Assembly: GCF_032884065.1 (NCBI RefSeq)
Contig: NW_027062618.1
Span: 1,079,362-1,143,361, forward strand
Length of the DNA stretch: 64,000 nt
DNA from: Artemia franciscana
Lineage: Eukaryota; Arthropoda; Branchiopoda; Anostraca; Artemiidae
Reading direction: 5' to 3'
Under the pieces are notes generated by a model that did not search any database, was not told the origin of the DNA, and saw only the letters and a list, made by a program, of their open reading frames with translations. The translations under genes and the position numbers were made by a program. The first letter of the stretch is position 1, and each line of letters begins with the position of its first letter. Shown here in pieces: positions 35,040-46,386 of this stretch.

Positions 35040-37015
35040 GTGAGTGTTACAACTGTTAAAGTTCTTTTATAACAAGAGCTAAGAGCTCATATGGCACTTG
35101 TGACGAGGTCTAAAGAGCCAAGAGCTTATATGGTATGAGCTCTGGCAAAATTCCAATCAATAGATTGCTTTAAAAGGAAAATCATAGGCTTAATTCCAGT
35201 CGGGATTTAAAATAAGAGCTCTGAGTCAAGAGGTCCTTCTAAATATCAAAATTCATTGAGATCCAATCACCCACTCGCAAGTAAAAAATACCTCGATTTT
35301 TCTAATTTTTCCTCTTCCTTCAGCCCCCCAGATGTTCGAATCGGGGAAAACAACTTTATCAAGTCAATTTGTACAGCTCCCTGACACGCCTACCAATTTT
35401 CATCGTGCTAGCGCGCCCAGAAGCACCAAACTCGCCAAAGCACTGAACATCACCATCTAACTCCCCCAAAGAGAGCGGATCTAGTCCGGTTACATCAGTC
35501 ACGTATCGACAACATTTATAAGCATTTTCCGAGATTTCTGGTTTCCCCCTCTAGCTCCCCCTAATGTCAACAGATCTGGTCGGGATTTGAAATAAAAGAT
35601 CTAAGACATGGGTTCCTTCTAAATATCAAATTTCATTAAGAATCGGTCACCCATTCTTAAGTTTAAAATATCTCAATTTTTCTAACTTTTCCAAATTAAC
35701 AACCCCCAGCTCCTTCAAAGAGAACGGAACCGTACCAATTATGTCAATCTCGTATCTATAACATGTGCTTATTCTTCCCATCAAGTTTCATCCCGATATC
35801 TTCACTCTAAGCGTTTTCCAAGATTTCTGTTTCCCCCCTCCAACGCTCTATGTCCCCAGATCCGATTCGAATTGAAAATGGAGCATCTGAGACATAAGAT
35901 TCTTCTATATATCAAGTTTCATTGAGATCTGATGACCCATTCGCAAGATACCTCAATTTCACGTTTTCCAAGAATTCCGGCTTCCCCCTCCAACTCCCTT
36001 CAATGTCACCGGATCTGGTCGAGATTTAAGATGAGAGTTTTAAAGCACAAGATCCATCTAGATATCAAATTTCATTAAGATCTGATCATCCGTTTGTAAG
36101 TTACAAATACCTCATTTTTTTCTAATTTTTCCGAATTACTCCCCCCTCCCAACTCTACCAAAGAGAGCGGATCCTGTCCGGTTATGTCAGTCACCTATCT
36201 TGGACTTGTGCTTATTCTTTCCACCAAGTTTCATCCTGATCTCTCTGCTTCAAGCGTTTTCCAAGAATTTAGGTTCCCCCCCAACATCCCCTTCACCGGA
36301 TAAGGTTGAAATTTAATATAAGAGCTATGAGACATCATATCCTTCCAAACATCAAATTTCATTAAGATCCGATCACTCCTTCGTAAGTCAAAAATACCTC
36401 ATTTTTCTAATTTTTCAGAATTAACCCCCCCCACTCCCCCAAAGAGAGCGGATCCGTCCCGGTTATTTCAATCACGTATCTAGGACTTGTGCTTATTTTT
36501 CCCATCAAGTTTTATCCCGATCCCTCCAGTCTAAGCGTTTTCCAAGATTTTGTTCCTCCCTCAATTCCTCCCAGTGTCACCAGACCCAGTCGGAATTTAA
36601 AATAAGAGCTATGAGACACGATATCCTTCCAAACTGCAAATTTCATTAAGATCCAATCACTCCTTTGTAAGTCAAAAACACCTCATTTTTCTAATTTGTT
36701 CAGAATTAACCCCTCCCCCAACTCCCCCGAAGAGAGAGGATCCGTTCCGGTAATGTCAATCACGTATCTAAGACATCTGCTTATTTTTCCCATCAAGTTT
36801 TATCCCGATCCCTCCACTCTAAGCGTTTTCCAAGATTTTAGGTTCCACCCTCCAACTCCCCCCAATGTCATCAGATCTGGTCGGGATTTAAAATAAGAGC
36901 TCTGAGACACGATATCATTCCAAACATCAAATTTCATTAAGATCCCATCACCCGTTCCTAAGTTAAAAATACTTCATTTTTTTTCCGAATTAACCGCCCC
37001 CCTCCCCCTAGATGG
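35040..37015 (+). repeat. Repeat family C, tandem module of about 230-290 bp
   Basis: Repeated strings CCAAAGAGAGCGGAT(C), CTAAGCGTTTTCCAAGATTT, AAATTTCATTAAGATC(C/T)GATCA and TCGGGATTTAAAATAAGAGC recur about eight times. The GAGAGCGGAT anchors sit at about 35472, 35719, 36173, 36443 and 36733. Copies are moderately diverged, so the array is older than the (TA)n composite. The first part (35075-35270) also occurs inverted at 15.2-15.4 kb. No coding capacity is apparent. Confidence 0.85.
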
Positions 37016-37035
37016 TCAAATTGGTAAAACGACTA

Positions 37036-37380
37036 TTTCTAATTTAATCTGGTCTGGTCCGGTCCCTGATACGGTTGCCAAATTCCATCGTCCTAGCTTA
37101 GCTGGAAGTGTGTAAAGTAGCAAAACCGGGACGGACAGACCGACAGACCGACCGACAGAATTTGCGATCGCAAAGTGCCAAGTGCCATAAAATGGCACTT
37201 GGCACCAAGTGCCAATTTATCTAGTCTGGTCCGGTCCCTGATACGGTTGCCAAATTCCATCGTCCTAGCTTAGCTGGAAGTGCCTAAAGTAGCAAAACCG
37301 GGACGGACAGACCGATAGACCGACAGACCGACCGACAGAATTTGCGATCGCAAAATACCAAGTGCCATAAAAATGGTTCT
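37036..37380 (+). repeat. 171-bp tandem duplication ending in palindromes
   Basis: Two copies of a segment running GGTCCGGTCCCTGATACGG, CCATCGTCCTAGCTTAGCTG, AGCAAAACCGGGACGGACAG and GAATTTGCGATCGCAAA. Between them is a 14-bp-arm hairpin (37175-37205; arms GTGCCAAGTGCCAT / ATGGCACTTGGCAC). A short (ACCG.CAG)n run lies in each copy. It directly follows family C and may be its terminal part. Confidence 0.85.
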
Positions 37381-38830
37381 CGTATTTTCATAATTCTCGG
37401 TGATCTTGCGTTCACTATGTCTGGCAATATTGCTTCAAGATAAAAATTTTGTAATTGTGGTATCATTCTATTCTAGCAGAAATCTTTGTCACGATTGATT
37501 TTCTCAGTAAATGGATCGCCTTTTCAAAAAAAAAGCCAGAATCTATGTTACAACACAGCCTCCATTCTTCTGTATTTAAGCTTTGGACATTGAAAGCGAA
37601 TTTTACCTCTAAAATCGCCATATCACCAGACAAAAAAGTGGCTGTTCTGTCAGGACTGGCTGCAAAAATTCTTATTTAATATAAACCACAAGTCCTAAAG
37701 CACTTTGCATTCCATCTTTTTCACAAAATCCGATATATCGATATATTGCTCGTGCATTTGCCCATGTTCCATTGCTTTAGTCTGGCGGGTTTTGGGATAA
37801 AGTAGTAGTAGTCTCAAAGTCAGTACAATGTACACGGTTCATAAAATCAATTTTGTGTCTACAAAAAAATCCGGATCTAAATCTGAAACACGTGCGTTTT
37901 CGAAACTTGCTTCGTAGATTGTTTTGCAAACAGACGTCATTTAGCTTTTCACATCTGCTTGTTTATGACACTTCTAGCCCGCTGCTCAGCATGTTTCTTC
38001 AAAAAATGGCCAAGCGTAAATCCTAAACTTCTGCGAAATGTATGCAAATGGGCAGAATGTCCCTTAAAATATTTTATGAACGCAGCAATAACACACGTTG
38101 TGTATTGAGCTGTTTTTGTCACCATTATGTTTTTCCCCCAATAAACTTCGTAACTATGCTCACAAAATACACTGCAAGGTTGCTAGAACTGTTTCCGAAG
38201 AAAAAAATCGAGCTCTTCTAGTTAAAGTGTCAAAGGCTGAATACACATGACAAAGGAAATATTGCTTGGGGCATCTTCTTCACTTAATTTAACAATGTTC
38301 CCTGCCATTTTGCAGCATTCTGGGTATTGTGTATTATCACCGCGAAAGAAATGCAATGGTTTTGCTTTCAGCTCATTTACAAGGTCTTCTCTTCTTTCCC
38401 TTTCTCTTCTTTGGTAGTGCGTACAATTGCGGTTCTTGCAAAGTCGCACATTTTCTTTGTTTTTAAACCAGTAAGAAGCCTCCTGCATTTGGAGTTTTCT
38501 TTTTACGCCATGTAAAGCCTCCTTTTTAAGCAATTACTTGTGTGGTTGGCACACTCAATTTTTTTATGTATCTACCGTACGGTACTTTGGCTGTAAGCTC
38601 TGCATGGGTGCTAGAGTCACCATCAGCGTTAAATCTAATATATTTTAGAGAGTGTAATATATTTTAGAGGAGTGATTCGAAATACCTCTACTGAAATATC
38701 AGATTCCATGCCTATGCTTGGTCCCTGCCAGTTCATAAAACACGTACGGTCGGAAAACAAAGTGTTTTCATTCCTACGATGCTTCATACAAATGTAACAG
38801 TATTTATTTATAATCCCAAAATGTAGAAGC
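37381..38830 (-). other. Unidentified minus-strand open frame region
   Basis: Minus-strand frame 38222-38533 is rich in charged residues (QMQEASYWFKNKENVRLCKN, then RNCTHYQRRERERRED) and contains HFFRGDNTQYPECCKMAGN. About 100 bp below, another open stretch reads MVTKTAQYTTCVIAAFIKYF, then LHTFRRSLGFTLGHFLKKHA. The composition is protein-like, unlike nearby repeat shadows, but I recognise no family. There is no clear splice context. It could be a decayed transposon protein or an exon pair of an unknown gene. Confidence 0.3.
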
Positions 38831-38836
38831 TTTTCA

Positions 38837-39700
38837 AACAGTTCGTGGTAACGAGCTGTAGTAAGGAGCGAACCGGCTCAATAGTAAACGAAACTCTAAA
38901 AAACAGAATTTCGATGCTAAAAGATATATCAAAAGAATCGCATTTTTATGCTGATTTTAAATATATAAGTTTCATCAAATTTAGTCTTTGTCATCAAAAG
39001 TTACGAGCCTGAGAAAATTTGCCTTATTTTGGAAAATAGGGGGAAACGCCCCTTAAAAGTCATAGGATCTTAACGAAAATCACACCATCGCATTCAACGT
39101 ATCAGAGAACCCCATAGAAAACAAGGTCCAATCTACAAAAATGTGGGATTTCGTATTTTTTGCCAGAAGACAAATCACGGGTGCGTGTTTATTTGTTTGT
39201 TGTTTTTTTTTCCAGGGGTCATCGTATCCACCAAGTAGTCCTAGAGTGTTGCAAGAGGGCTCATTCTAACGGAAATGAAAAGTTCTAGTGCCCTATTTAA
39301 GTGACCAAAAAATTGGAGGCACCTAGGCCCCCTCCCACGCTCATTTTTTTCCCAAAGTCAACGGATCAAAATTTTGAGATAGCCATTTTGTTCCGCATAG
39401 TCGAAAACCATAATAACTATGTCTTTGGGGATGACTTACCCCCCCCCCCCAGTCCCTGGGGGAGGGGCTGCAAGTTACAAACTTTGACCAATGTTTACAT
39501 ACAGTAATGGTTATTGGGAAGTGTACCGACGTTTTCAGGGGGATTTTCTTGGTTTGGGTGTTGGGTTCAGGGGAGGGGGCTATATAGGAAGATCTTTCCT
39601 TAGAGGAATATTTCATGGGGGAAAAGAAATTCAATGAAAAGGGCGCAGAATTTTCTAGCATTACATTAAAAAAACAAAAACAAAAAAAAACAATGAAAAT
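38837..39700 (+). repeat. Palindrome-headed repeat family, copy 2
   Basis: Begins CAGTTCGTGGTAACGAGCTG and tracks the 9.07-kb copy closely: AAGGAGCGAACCGGCTCAAT, CATCAAAAGTTACGAGCCTG, TTTCGTATTTTTTGCCAGAA, the 270-bp module at about 39240-39480 and a G-rich tail at 39520-39650. It runs into a partial foldback at 39715. Confidence 0.85.
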
Positions 39701-39714
39701 ATAAACATGAAAAA

Positions 39715-39985
39715 GTTTTTTCAATTGAAAGTAAAGAGAAGCATTAAAACTTAAAACGAACAGATATTACTACGCATATGAGGGGTTCTAAAAATACTTT
39801 AGCATAAAGAGCGAGGTATTTAGGAAGAGATAAATACTTCGCTCTTTATGCTAAATTATTTTTAGCAATTTCAACTAATTTATTCTACAGCCTTTCTGAT
39901 TCAGGGGTCATTCTTAAAGAATTGGGACAAAACTTATGATTTAGTGTGAAGAGCGAGGTATTAACGAGGGGACAAACCCCCTCAT
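39715..39985. repeat. Partial foldback family A with nested small palindrome
   Basis: The left arm (AAGTAAAGAGAAGCATTAAA..AAACGAACAG) is followed by a smaller inverted repeat: CTAAAAATACTTTAGCATAA and its complement, meeting around 39830. Confidence 0.7.
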
Positions 39986-40600
39986 ACATATATATATATA
40001 TAGTCAAAACTATGTGAATATAAAAGTTTGTTACGTAAGTTAATTCTTAAGTTACGTATATTTTTTACTAATAAAAACGTTCGCTAAAAATTAAAAGTTC
40101 TAGTTGCCTTTTTAAGTAACCGAAGAATTGGAGTGCAACTAGGCCTCCTTCCCCACCCCTTATTTCTCAAAATCGTCTGATCAAAACTAAGAGAAAGCCA
40201 TTTAGCCAAAAAAAGAATTAATATGCAAATTTTCATTTTAATAATTTATGTACGGAGAGCCAAAATCAGACATGCATTAATTCAAAAACTTTCAGAAATT
40301 AAATAAAAAACAAGTTTTTTGAAATGAAAGTAAGGAGCGACATTAAAACTTAAAACGAACTGAAATTACTCCGTATATGAAAGGGGCTTTTCCTCCTCGA
40401 CACCCCGCTCCTTGCGCTAAAGTTTGATTCTTTCTCGCAACTCTACTTTTTAAAACAATAAAAAACTTTAGCGTAAAGAGCGGGGTGTCGAGGAGGAAAA
40501 GCCCCTTTCATATACGGAGTAATTTCTGTTCGTTTTAAGTTTTAATGTGGCTCCTTACTTTCATTTAAAAAAACTTGTTTTTTTTTTTTTAATTTGAACA
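39985..40600 (+). repeat. Foldback repeat family A, copy 3 with full upstream body
   Basis: Matches 1-620 throughout. The foldback arms are 40298-40415 and 40470-40594, joined by a spacer of about 55 bp. Confidence 0.85.
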
Positions 40601-41030
40601 AAAACCAACGACCCCTCCGCAACCAGACAAGGCAGAACACCTATTGCCATAGCTTCTAATGCACCAGCCACCGTTAACTATAATACAGTCTCCACTGAGC
40701 CATACATGTCAATTTTTTCGCTTGCTTTAATAGCCATTCTCTGCTAAATCTTGCTATTGCTCAGTAAATATTGATGAAGTGTTACAAATTGATACAGTTC
40801 AAACCAACTGTAGAAAAAAGCTCCTGAATTTGGGCCTGAGTCATACCACCGTTTATTGCACCAACTACTACTTCTTTGTTAACGTTTATTGTCCCTGTTT
40901 TGACCTTTCGTCTTGTGGCTACTCTTTCTGTAGTAAAATTGGTTCGTTTTTGTTTGTTTTTTTCAGTCTGTTTTTCTTCTGGTTGTAAATCTACCATGCG
41001 GTTGGCGAGATGTTTTCCATGTCTTTTTCG
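40600..41030 (-). pseudogene. Mutator-like (MULE) transposase N-terminal domain relic
   Basis: The minus strand reads GAINGGMTQAQIQELFSTVG, then (with shifts) LHQYLLSNS, MAIKASEKIDMYGSVE and IIVNGGWCIRSYGNR plus SALSGCGGVVG. The sequence of blocks (a G.T..QLEELFSTL helix, AIK...., ITVxVDGGWSKRSYG, NALSGVGVIIG) is the conserved domain of Mutator-like transposases found in many invertebrates. The catalytic-region Asp of VDGGW appears as Asn here (VNGGW), and stops and frameshifts confirm decay. It ends at a foldback element on its 3' side. Confidence 0.65.
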
Positions 41031-41440
41031 GTGCTGATGTTATTTCAGTGTGTAAAATAACCTCTCTACTGCAAGATTCACATTTGAAAATGAAACATGA
41101 GCATAATCCAGCCCTGAACTTTGTCGAACATCATCTTACACTATTTGGTACTATTTAATTGAAGTTTAAATTAGACAAAAATCTATGAATAAGTCTTGCA
41201 ATTTGTATTTACCGTTAGAAGGTTACAAAATAATTTTGTAGCTAATTTGTGACGGAATTCATGGAGTATTAACCTTTTTTTTCAATACATTTCAAAGAAA
41301 ATTTCAAAAGATTCTCTTCGGATCCAGATTCGATTGTTGATTTACTAAAACCAAATTTTGTTGGATGGATGCTAGACTCAGTATTAATTTAGTTCCATCT
41401 TTCTTAGGCATTTTGTTTTTAGGGCTCATTGTCTTTTTTT
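41031..41440. other. Spacer, nothing recognised
   Basis: May contain more of the transposon around 41031-41110; no readable frame. Confidence 0.3.
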
Positions 41441-41444
41441 TAAA

Positions 41445-42062
41445 TTAATAAAAAAAAACTTTTTCCGCAAAATATGTTTTTTCAAATAAAAGTACAGAAC
41501 TTCATTGAAACAAAAATTACCAAAAATAAAACCAAATAGTCTATCAAGCGTAAAACTACCAGAAATCAGCATCGATAAATAAATGAAACCCAAAACGAAC
41601 AGAGACTACAATAAATAACGGAGTCAAACTCGAAACGAGCAGAAATTCAACATGAATAGGGCTCAAAATCCCTATGTTTTCCCATGGCCAAGACATAAAT
41701 TTGCACTTTACTGAAAAAATACAAATGAATGTGCATTGTCAGTTTAATATACTTTTGCTAATGTTTATTACTTAAAATGTCAATAATATTGATTATTAAA
41801 ATTGTAAAAATGAAAACATCTAATTTTTTACAGTAAAGTGCAAATTATGTTCTGGTCTTAGGGGGGCATAGGTTTTGAGTTTGACTCAGTTATTTATCGT
41901 AATTTCTGCTCGTTTTGGGTTTCATTTACTTATCGATGCTGATATGTGGTAGTATTAATCTTGGTAGACGATTTTATCTTTGCTCATTTTGGTTTAATGG
42001 AGTTCTTTGCTTTTCTTTGAAAAAACTTATTTTATGGAAAAAGTCTTTTTAATTAATTTCTA
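41445..42062. repeat. Foldback repeat family D, about 0.6-kb inverted repeat
   Basis: 41445-41700 and 41820-42062 are inverted copies: one side carries ATTTATCGATGCTGAT, GGGTTTCATTTA and TTTGCACTTTACTG, and the other their complements. Single arms of the same family occur at 62600-62900 and 63490-63730. Also linked to the T-rich repeat at 7.2 kb by a CGTTTTGAGTTTCATTTATT-like string. Confidence 0.75.
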
Positions 42063-42540
42063 TTCGTGTTATATTGAAGCAGTCTTTTCAGGGAAAAAGA
42101 AAATAACAGTTTAAATCTTTTCAGTTTTTCTTTAAGAATTTATAGCTTTACCTGCTATTTATACGCTGGAGAAAATTTTTCAACAACTTTTAACTATATA
42201 AACCCTTATAAAAATCTGTACACAAATAATAGTGTTTAAATAAGTTATATTCCACTAGTTGATTTGAAAAACAAAAGTTGATACCATTCGAAAAAAAATC
42301 TATCTATGCTCTTTGACAGCTTGGATACACTTACACTATTTGGATTTAGTTAAATTTCAAGAGCAGAAATAGTAACACAAGTAGCCCCGAAAGTTTAAAC
42401 ATAATACCCTCCTTGGTTCTTGGGATATTGCTGAGATGTCTAACTGGCAATCACAGTGCTATTTTACAGTACACAGTGCTATTTTATTTAATCTTATGGC
42501 AACATTTAATTTTTCAAAATAATGGGCAAATTGCATAACT
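42063..42540. other. Spacer, nothing recognised
   Basis: AT-rich, no feature. Confidence 0.35.
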
Positions 42541-42558
42541 GTGGGGGGGTTGACTTAC

Positions 42559-43060
42559 GCAATAGCCCTAGAGATGTCGTTACAAGACCGTTCAGCTATA
42601 CTGAATAAAATGGCTATATTAAATTTTGATTGAAAGTGTTTGAAGAAGAGGGCTGATTGCCCTCCAATGACTTTCTACTCTTAAAAAGGCAATAGCCCTA
42701 GCTCTAATAGCCTTAGATTTCTAAAAACGCAATAGCCCTAGAGATGTCGTTACAAGACCATCCAGCTATACTGAATAAAATGGCCATCTTAAATTTTGAT
42801 TGGAAGTTTTTGGTAAATTATGAGCTAAAGAAGAGGGCTGATTGCCCTCCAATGACTTTCTACTCTTAAAAAGGCAATAGCCCTAGCTCTAATAGCCTTA
42901 GATTTCTAAAAACGCAATAGCCCTAGAGATGTCGTTACAAGACCATCCAGCTATACTGAATAAAATGGCCATCTTAAATTTTGATTGGAAGTTTTTGGTA
43001 AATTATGAGCTAAAGAAGAGGGCTGATTGCCCTCCAATCACTTTCTACTCTTAAAACTTT
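42559..43060 (-). repeat. Array 3: three minus-strand copies of the shared module
   Basis: ACGCAATAGCCCTAGAGATG recurs at about 42558, 42728 and 42913 (periods 170 and 185). Each copy contains GCTATACTGAATAAAATGGC and TTAAATTTTGATTG(A/G)AAGT, the reverse complement of the core GCCATTTTGTTCAGCATAGT with AATCAAAATTTTGAGATA. It is therefore a third, shorter tandem amplification of the same family. The second and third copies are nearly identical. Confidence 0.85.
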
Positions 43061-43614
43061 GAGTTTCCAATCAAATTAGATCCTTTAACATATCAATGAT
43101 ATTACTGGTTATGATAGAGCAGCTCTGTTTAATTGAAACTCCCCCTAAACGTTTCAACTTATTGCCCTTAGTTTCATTAGTTAGAGTAACCGTAGAAGTA
43201 GTATCAAAAGTATACACATAGTGCCATCTGGCTTGTTCAAAATATGTCACAGCTTGTCCTGAAAAGTCTATCTTAATAATGTAAGCCGTTATTATGATAT
43301 TCCTTTGTAACCCTATTGATAATCTATGTTACCATAGTTCGTTTTGGTTCTGCCTCCGCCTAAATATTCCTTGAAAGTTTCACTTTAATACCCTTAACAT
43401 GTCTAGTAGCATCAGTAGTAGTTTGCACATAGCACCTTTTTTTCAACATCCCCTCCAACACACGACGAAATTTTCAACTTAATACCATCAACCGGTCCTG
43501 AAGCATTGTTGATGCATCCTCTTGAAAACCTGTGTGGGCATAGTGTGATTTGATTTATTTCAATACAGTTACAATGTCGCCCAAAATTTTCGCCTTAATA
43601 CCCTTAGGCTGATT
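43061..43614. repeat. Diverged repeats around CTTAATACCCTTA strings
   Basis: TTTCAACTTATTGCCCTTAG, CACTTTAATACCCTTAAC, CAACTTAATACCATCAAC and CGCCTTAATACCCTTAGG recur every 110-240 bp with nearby ACATAGTGCC/GCACATAGCACC strings, suggesting an old tandem repeat. Confidence 0.5.
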
Positions 43615-43765
43615 AGTAGTAGTAGTAGTACCACTAGTTATAGTAGTAGCAATAGGAGTAAAATTAATAGTAGTAGTCTTATCTTTACTAGCAGTACTAG
43701 TAGTAGCAGTAATGATAATAGTAGCAGTAGTAGTAGTTGTAGGAGTAGAGGCAGTAGTATTATAA
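43615..43765. repeat. Imperfect (GTA)n trinucleotide tract
   Basis: Dense AGTAGT/AGCAGT triplets; encodes artefactual Thr/Ser-rich frames. Similar tracts occur at 44450-44525 and 50330-50415, and at the ends of the LINE fragments at 4.6 and 22.6 kb. Confidence 0.8.
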
Positions 43766-44300
43766 TGTAAATATTGTCTTTTGGTTAGTTTAACATCCGC
43801 CACAACAAACATTGCAAGTTATAATTTCACATACGAAACTGTTCCTAAGATATTACTGATATGCCCTTTTTACAACCTACATACAGATAGCAGGTTGCCA
43901 TTCGTAAAATAGAAGTTTTCAGGAATATTCGATTGACTACTATATTATCATTCCATTTATTCCTTGTTCTCTATGTTTTGTTTTAAAATACATGTTTTAA
44001 CAAGCGCAATTTTATTTTTTTTTATGTCCCTGCAACCTTATTTTTCTAATATATGGATTGTTCACAAAATTCGATTATACGTGGCACTCACGTCACCAAA
44101 TTCCGCGGATAATCGAGAGTCGACTATAGTAGTTGGAGCAATAGTAATGGCAGAACTAGAAAATGTTGCAGTAGCAGTAGTATTAGAAGTAGCGTGCACA
44201 TATTGCCTTTTGGTCAATTGATCTTTGCCTTTAAGTATTCTCCGAGAGTTGCGAATTTGCCATCAATATTCTCCCTAGATTTTCCTCCACGGAGAGCCTT
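43766..44300. other. Spacer, nothing recognised
   Basis: Ends near another CATATTGCCTTTTGGTCA.TTG string shared with 43775 and 44530. Confidence 0.35.
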
Positions 44301-44304
44301 AATA

Positions 44305-44440
44305 GTACTAAAATTAAATAAAAAGACAAGTTTTTTTAAACTGAAAGTAAGGAGCGACATTAAAACTCAAAACAAACAGAAATTGATCCGTATATGATAG
44401 GGGCTGTTCCCTCCTCAACGCCTCGCTCTTTACGCAAGTA
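44305..44440 (+). repeat. Half foldback family A
   Basis: AATTAAATAAAAAGAC..CTGAAAGTAAGGAGCGAC..AACAAACAGAAATTGA..CGCCTCGCTCTTTACGC is one arm without a mate. It interrupts the trinucleotide-rich repeat at 43.6-44.6 kb. Confidence 0.75.
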
Positions 44441-44733
44441 GTTTCGGTAGTAGTAAAAGTAGTTGCAGTGTCAGTATTGTATTAGTAGTAGTAGTAGCAG
44501 CAGTATTAATAGCAGTAGTAGCATATGCATATTGCCTTTTTGTCAGTTGAACATCGCCTTCATAATGCCCAGGAAGTTTCATTCGCTTAGCTTCGTTCAA
44601 GAAAACTAGATTAACAACTTTATTAAAATTCATACGAGGTTGCAAATGTTTTTAAGTCAAACTATTTGTTTAGAGAGTTTATGTTGATTTTACTCAATTA
44701 AAGATCTTTTTTATCCTTTTCAAGGATTTAGCC
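44441..44733. repeat. (GTA)n tract and spacer
   Basis: 44450-44525 is GTA/GCA-rich. The rest is unrecognised up to the MITE. Confidence 0.5.
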
Positions 44734-45039
44734 CAGTGGCGTAATTTCATCAAAATCCTGAGGGGGGGGGGGGAAGCAAAGCTAGAGCAAATTTTTCCAA
44801 GTCAAGTGGAAATGACAGTGAAAATGAAAAATGAGCCACATAGTACCATAAAGACAAATATATACTAAAGAAAACTGACCTGTTTCTGTGAATACTTGAA
44901 TTATGCAGGCTTATCTTAGTTTTGACTAGAATTTTTGCAGAAATTAAATTTCAGCTGGGTGGGGGAGCAAAACTGAGTCTGGGGGAACCAGAGCAAGAAG
45001 GGGCAGTTGCACCCTGTCCCATAGCAAATTACGCCCCTG
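44734..45039. mobile_element. hAT-type MITE with perfect 8-bp target duplication
   Basis: A 306-bp element bounded by CAGTGGCGTAATTT and AAATTACGCCCCTG (13 of 14 terminal bases complementary). It is flanked on both sides by ATTTAGCC (44726-44733 and 45040-45047), an exact 8-bp duplication. It contains a G-run and no coding sequence. The perfect duplication suggests a young insertion. Confidence 0.92.
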
Positions 45040-45221
45040 ATTTAGCCTTTAACGTTGTAATATAGTTCTAAAAAACGTAGTTCTCTGATTACATTCCGGC
45101 AAATCGATTTCAATGTATCGTCTTACTCCTTGAAGAGAAGTTTACAGCTAATAAGATAATGAATCATTAAATACAGAATAGGCAAAAGTACCTGTCGAAT
45201 ATATCATGCTGGGGAGCTGGG

Positions 45222-45413
45222 CAAGGCCGTATCCAGGGGGATAGGAGGTTTGACCATCCCCCCTCCCCCGAAATATTTTTTCGACTCGTAAAAACGTAAC
45301 AAAAATTAATATAAACAAATTTTTGATGGTTTTTGAAGTTTTTTTGTAAACCACCCCCTGAAAAAATCCTTTTATACCCCCTTCCCCCCAAAAAAATCCT
45401 GGATACGAACCTG
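45222..45413. mobile_element. Possible second hAT-like MITE
   Basis: Ends CAAGGCCGTATCCAGG and CCTGGATACGAACCTG are imperfect inverted repeats (CGTATCCAGG core). The flanks GAGCTGGG and ATACTGGG share only 5 of 8 bases, so the duplication is weak. The interior is C/A-rich (CCCCTCCCCCG, TTTTTT). Confidence 0.4.
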
Positions 45414-45820
45414 ATACTGGGATAAAACGGGTAAAAATAAATTGATCCAGAAACCCCTCTCCCTTCTATCTCAGCGTCTGTCGGAGACATTTTTGGCTAT
45501 CATTTTTTCTTTCGTAAATTCTTAAAATGGTATATACCATTTTTTTTGTTTTTTAAATTGAGGCTAATAAAAAAAAATATGTTTTATCCTAAAAACTTCC
45601 TTGTTTTAAAAGTGTTTATCTCAATAAATTTCACTTCGCTATCTCCACAGTGTCAATATTTAATTATTTACAGTGTCAATACAACCATAGTTTTCGTTAC
45701 CCTATAAACGTAGAAGAAACTTTGAGAAAAAAAAGACAGCTTCATCAGGATAACATAAAAAAATGTTTAGAGAAGATTTTAATCATTCAATCCAACGTTG
45801 ATAAAAAATTCTCTTAAAAA
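45414..45820. other. Spacer, nothing recognised
   Basis: AT-rich, several A-runs. Confidence 0.35.
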
Positions 45821-46386
45821 CAGTATATATATATATATATATATATATATACTAGCTGTTGGGGTGGCGCTTCGCGCCACCCCAACACCTAGTTGGTGGG
45901 GGCGCTTCGCGCCCCCCCCAAGCCCCCCCGCGCGCGTAAGTCGTTACGCGCCATAATAGTTACGCGCCATTGTAGTTGTGTCCCTATGTCCCACCTGTGA
46001 ATATAGATATATATATATATATATGGTTTTAACTACGTAAAACTTGCGAATATACAACATTCTTTGCTGTCCCATTGTCTTTGCATATAAATAGATTGTC
46101 AGGTTATCCCCCTGTTTCCCCCGGTGTCCCCGTTGTAGTTGTGTCCCTGTGTCCCGGTCGTCATTTATATTCCCTGTGTCCCGGGTCCCGGTCATCATTT
46201 GTATCCCGGTGTCCCGGTCTGTATATACATTCGTTTTTTAGTTTTGTTTTTCTCCTTTATTTTTTTCCTTTTTTTTTCTTTTTTAGCTTATTTAGATTTT
46301 TAGATTTTTTAGTTTTTTTTATTAGTTTTTAGTGTTTATTTCTTTTTAGTTTTTTTGTCCCGGTCGTCATTTATATCCCCCTGTTT
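45821..46386 (+). mobile_element. Helitron-like segment beside assembly gap
   Basis: After a (TA)n run come two adjacent GC-rich hairpins with the same GCGCTTCGCGC centre: 45857-45887 (14-bp arms, TTC loop) and 45898-45916 (8-bp arms). Next are CGTTACGCGCCAT strings, a second (TA)n at 46005, AACTTGCGAATATACAACAT and a run of TGTCCC.GGTCGTCATTTAT-type repeats up to the gap. I associate this hairpin and the TGCGAATATACAACATTC string with Helitron families widespread in arthropods; this is from memory, not a search. It has no helicase coding here, and the other end is lost in the gap. Confidence 0.45.

Noticed and set aside
43555..43812. Thr-rich frame
   Set aside because: Translation of a GTA/GCA trinucleotide tract.
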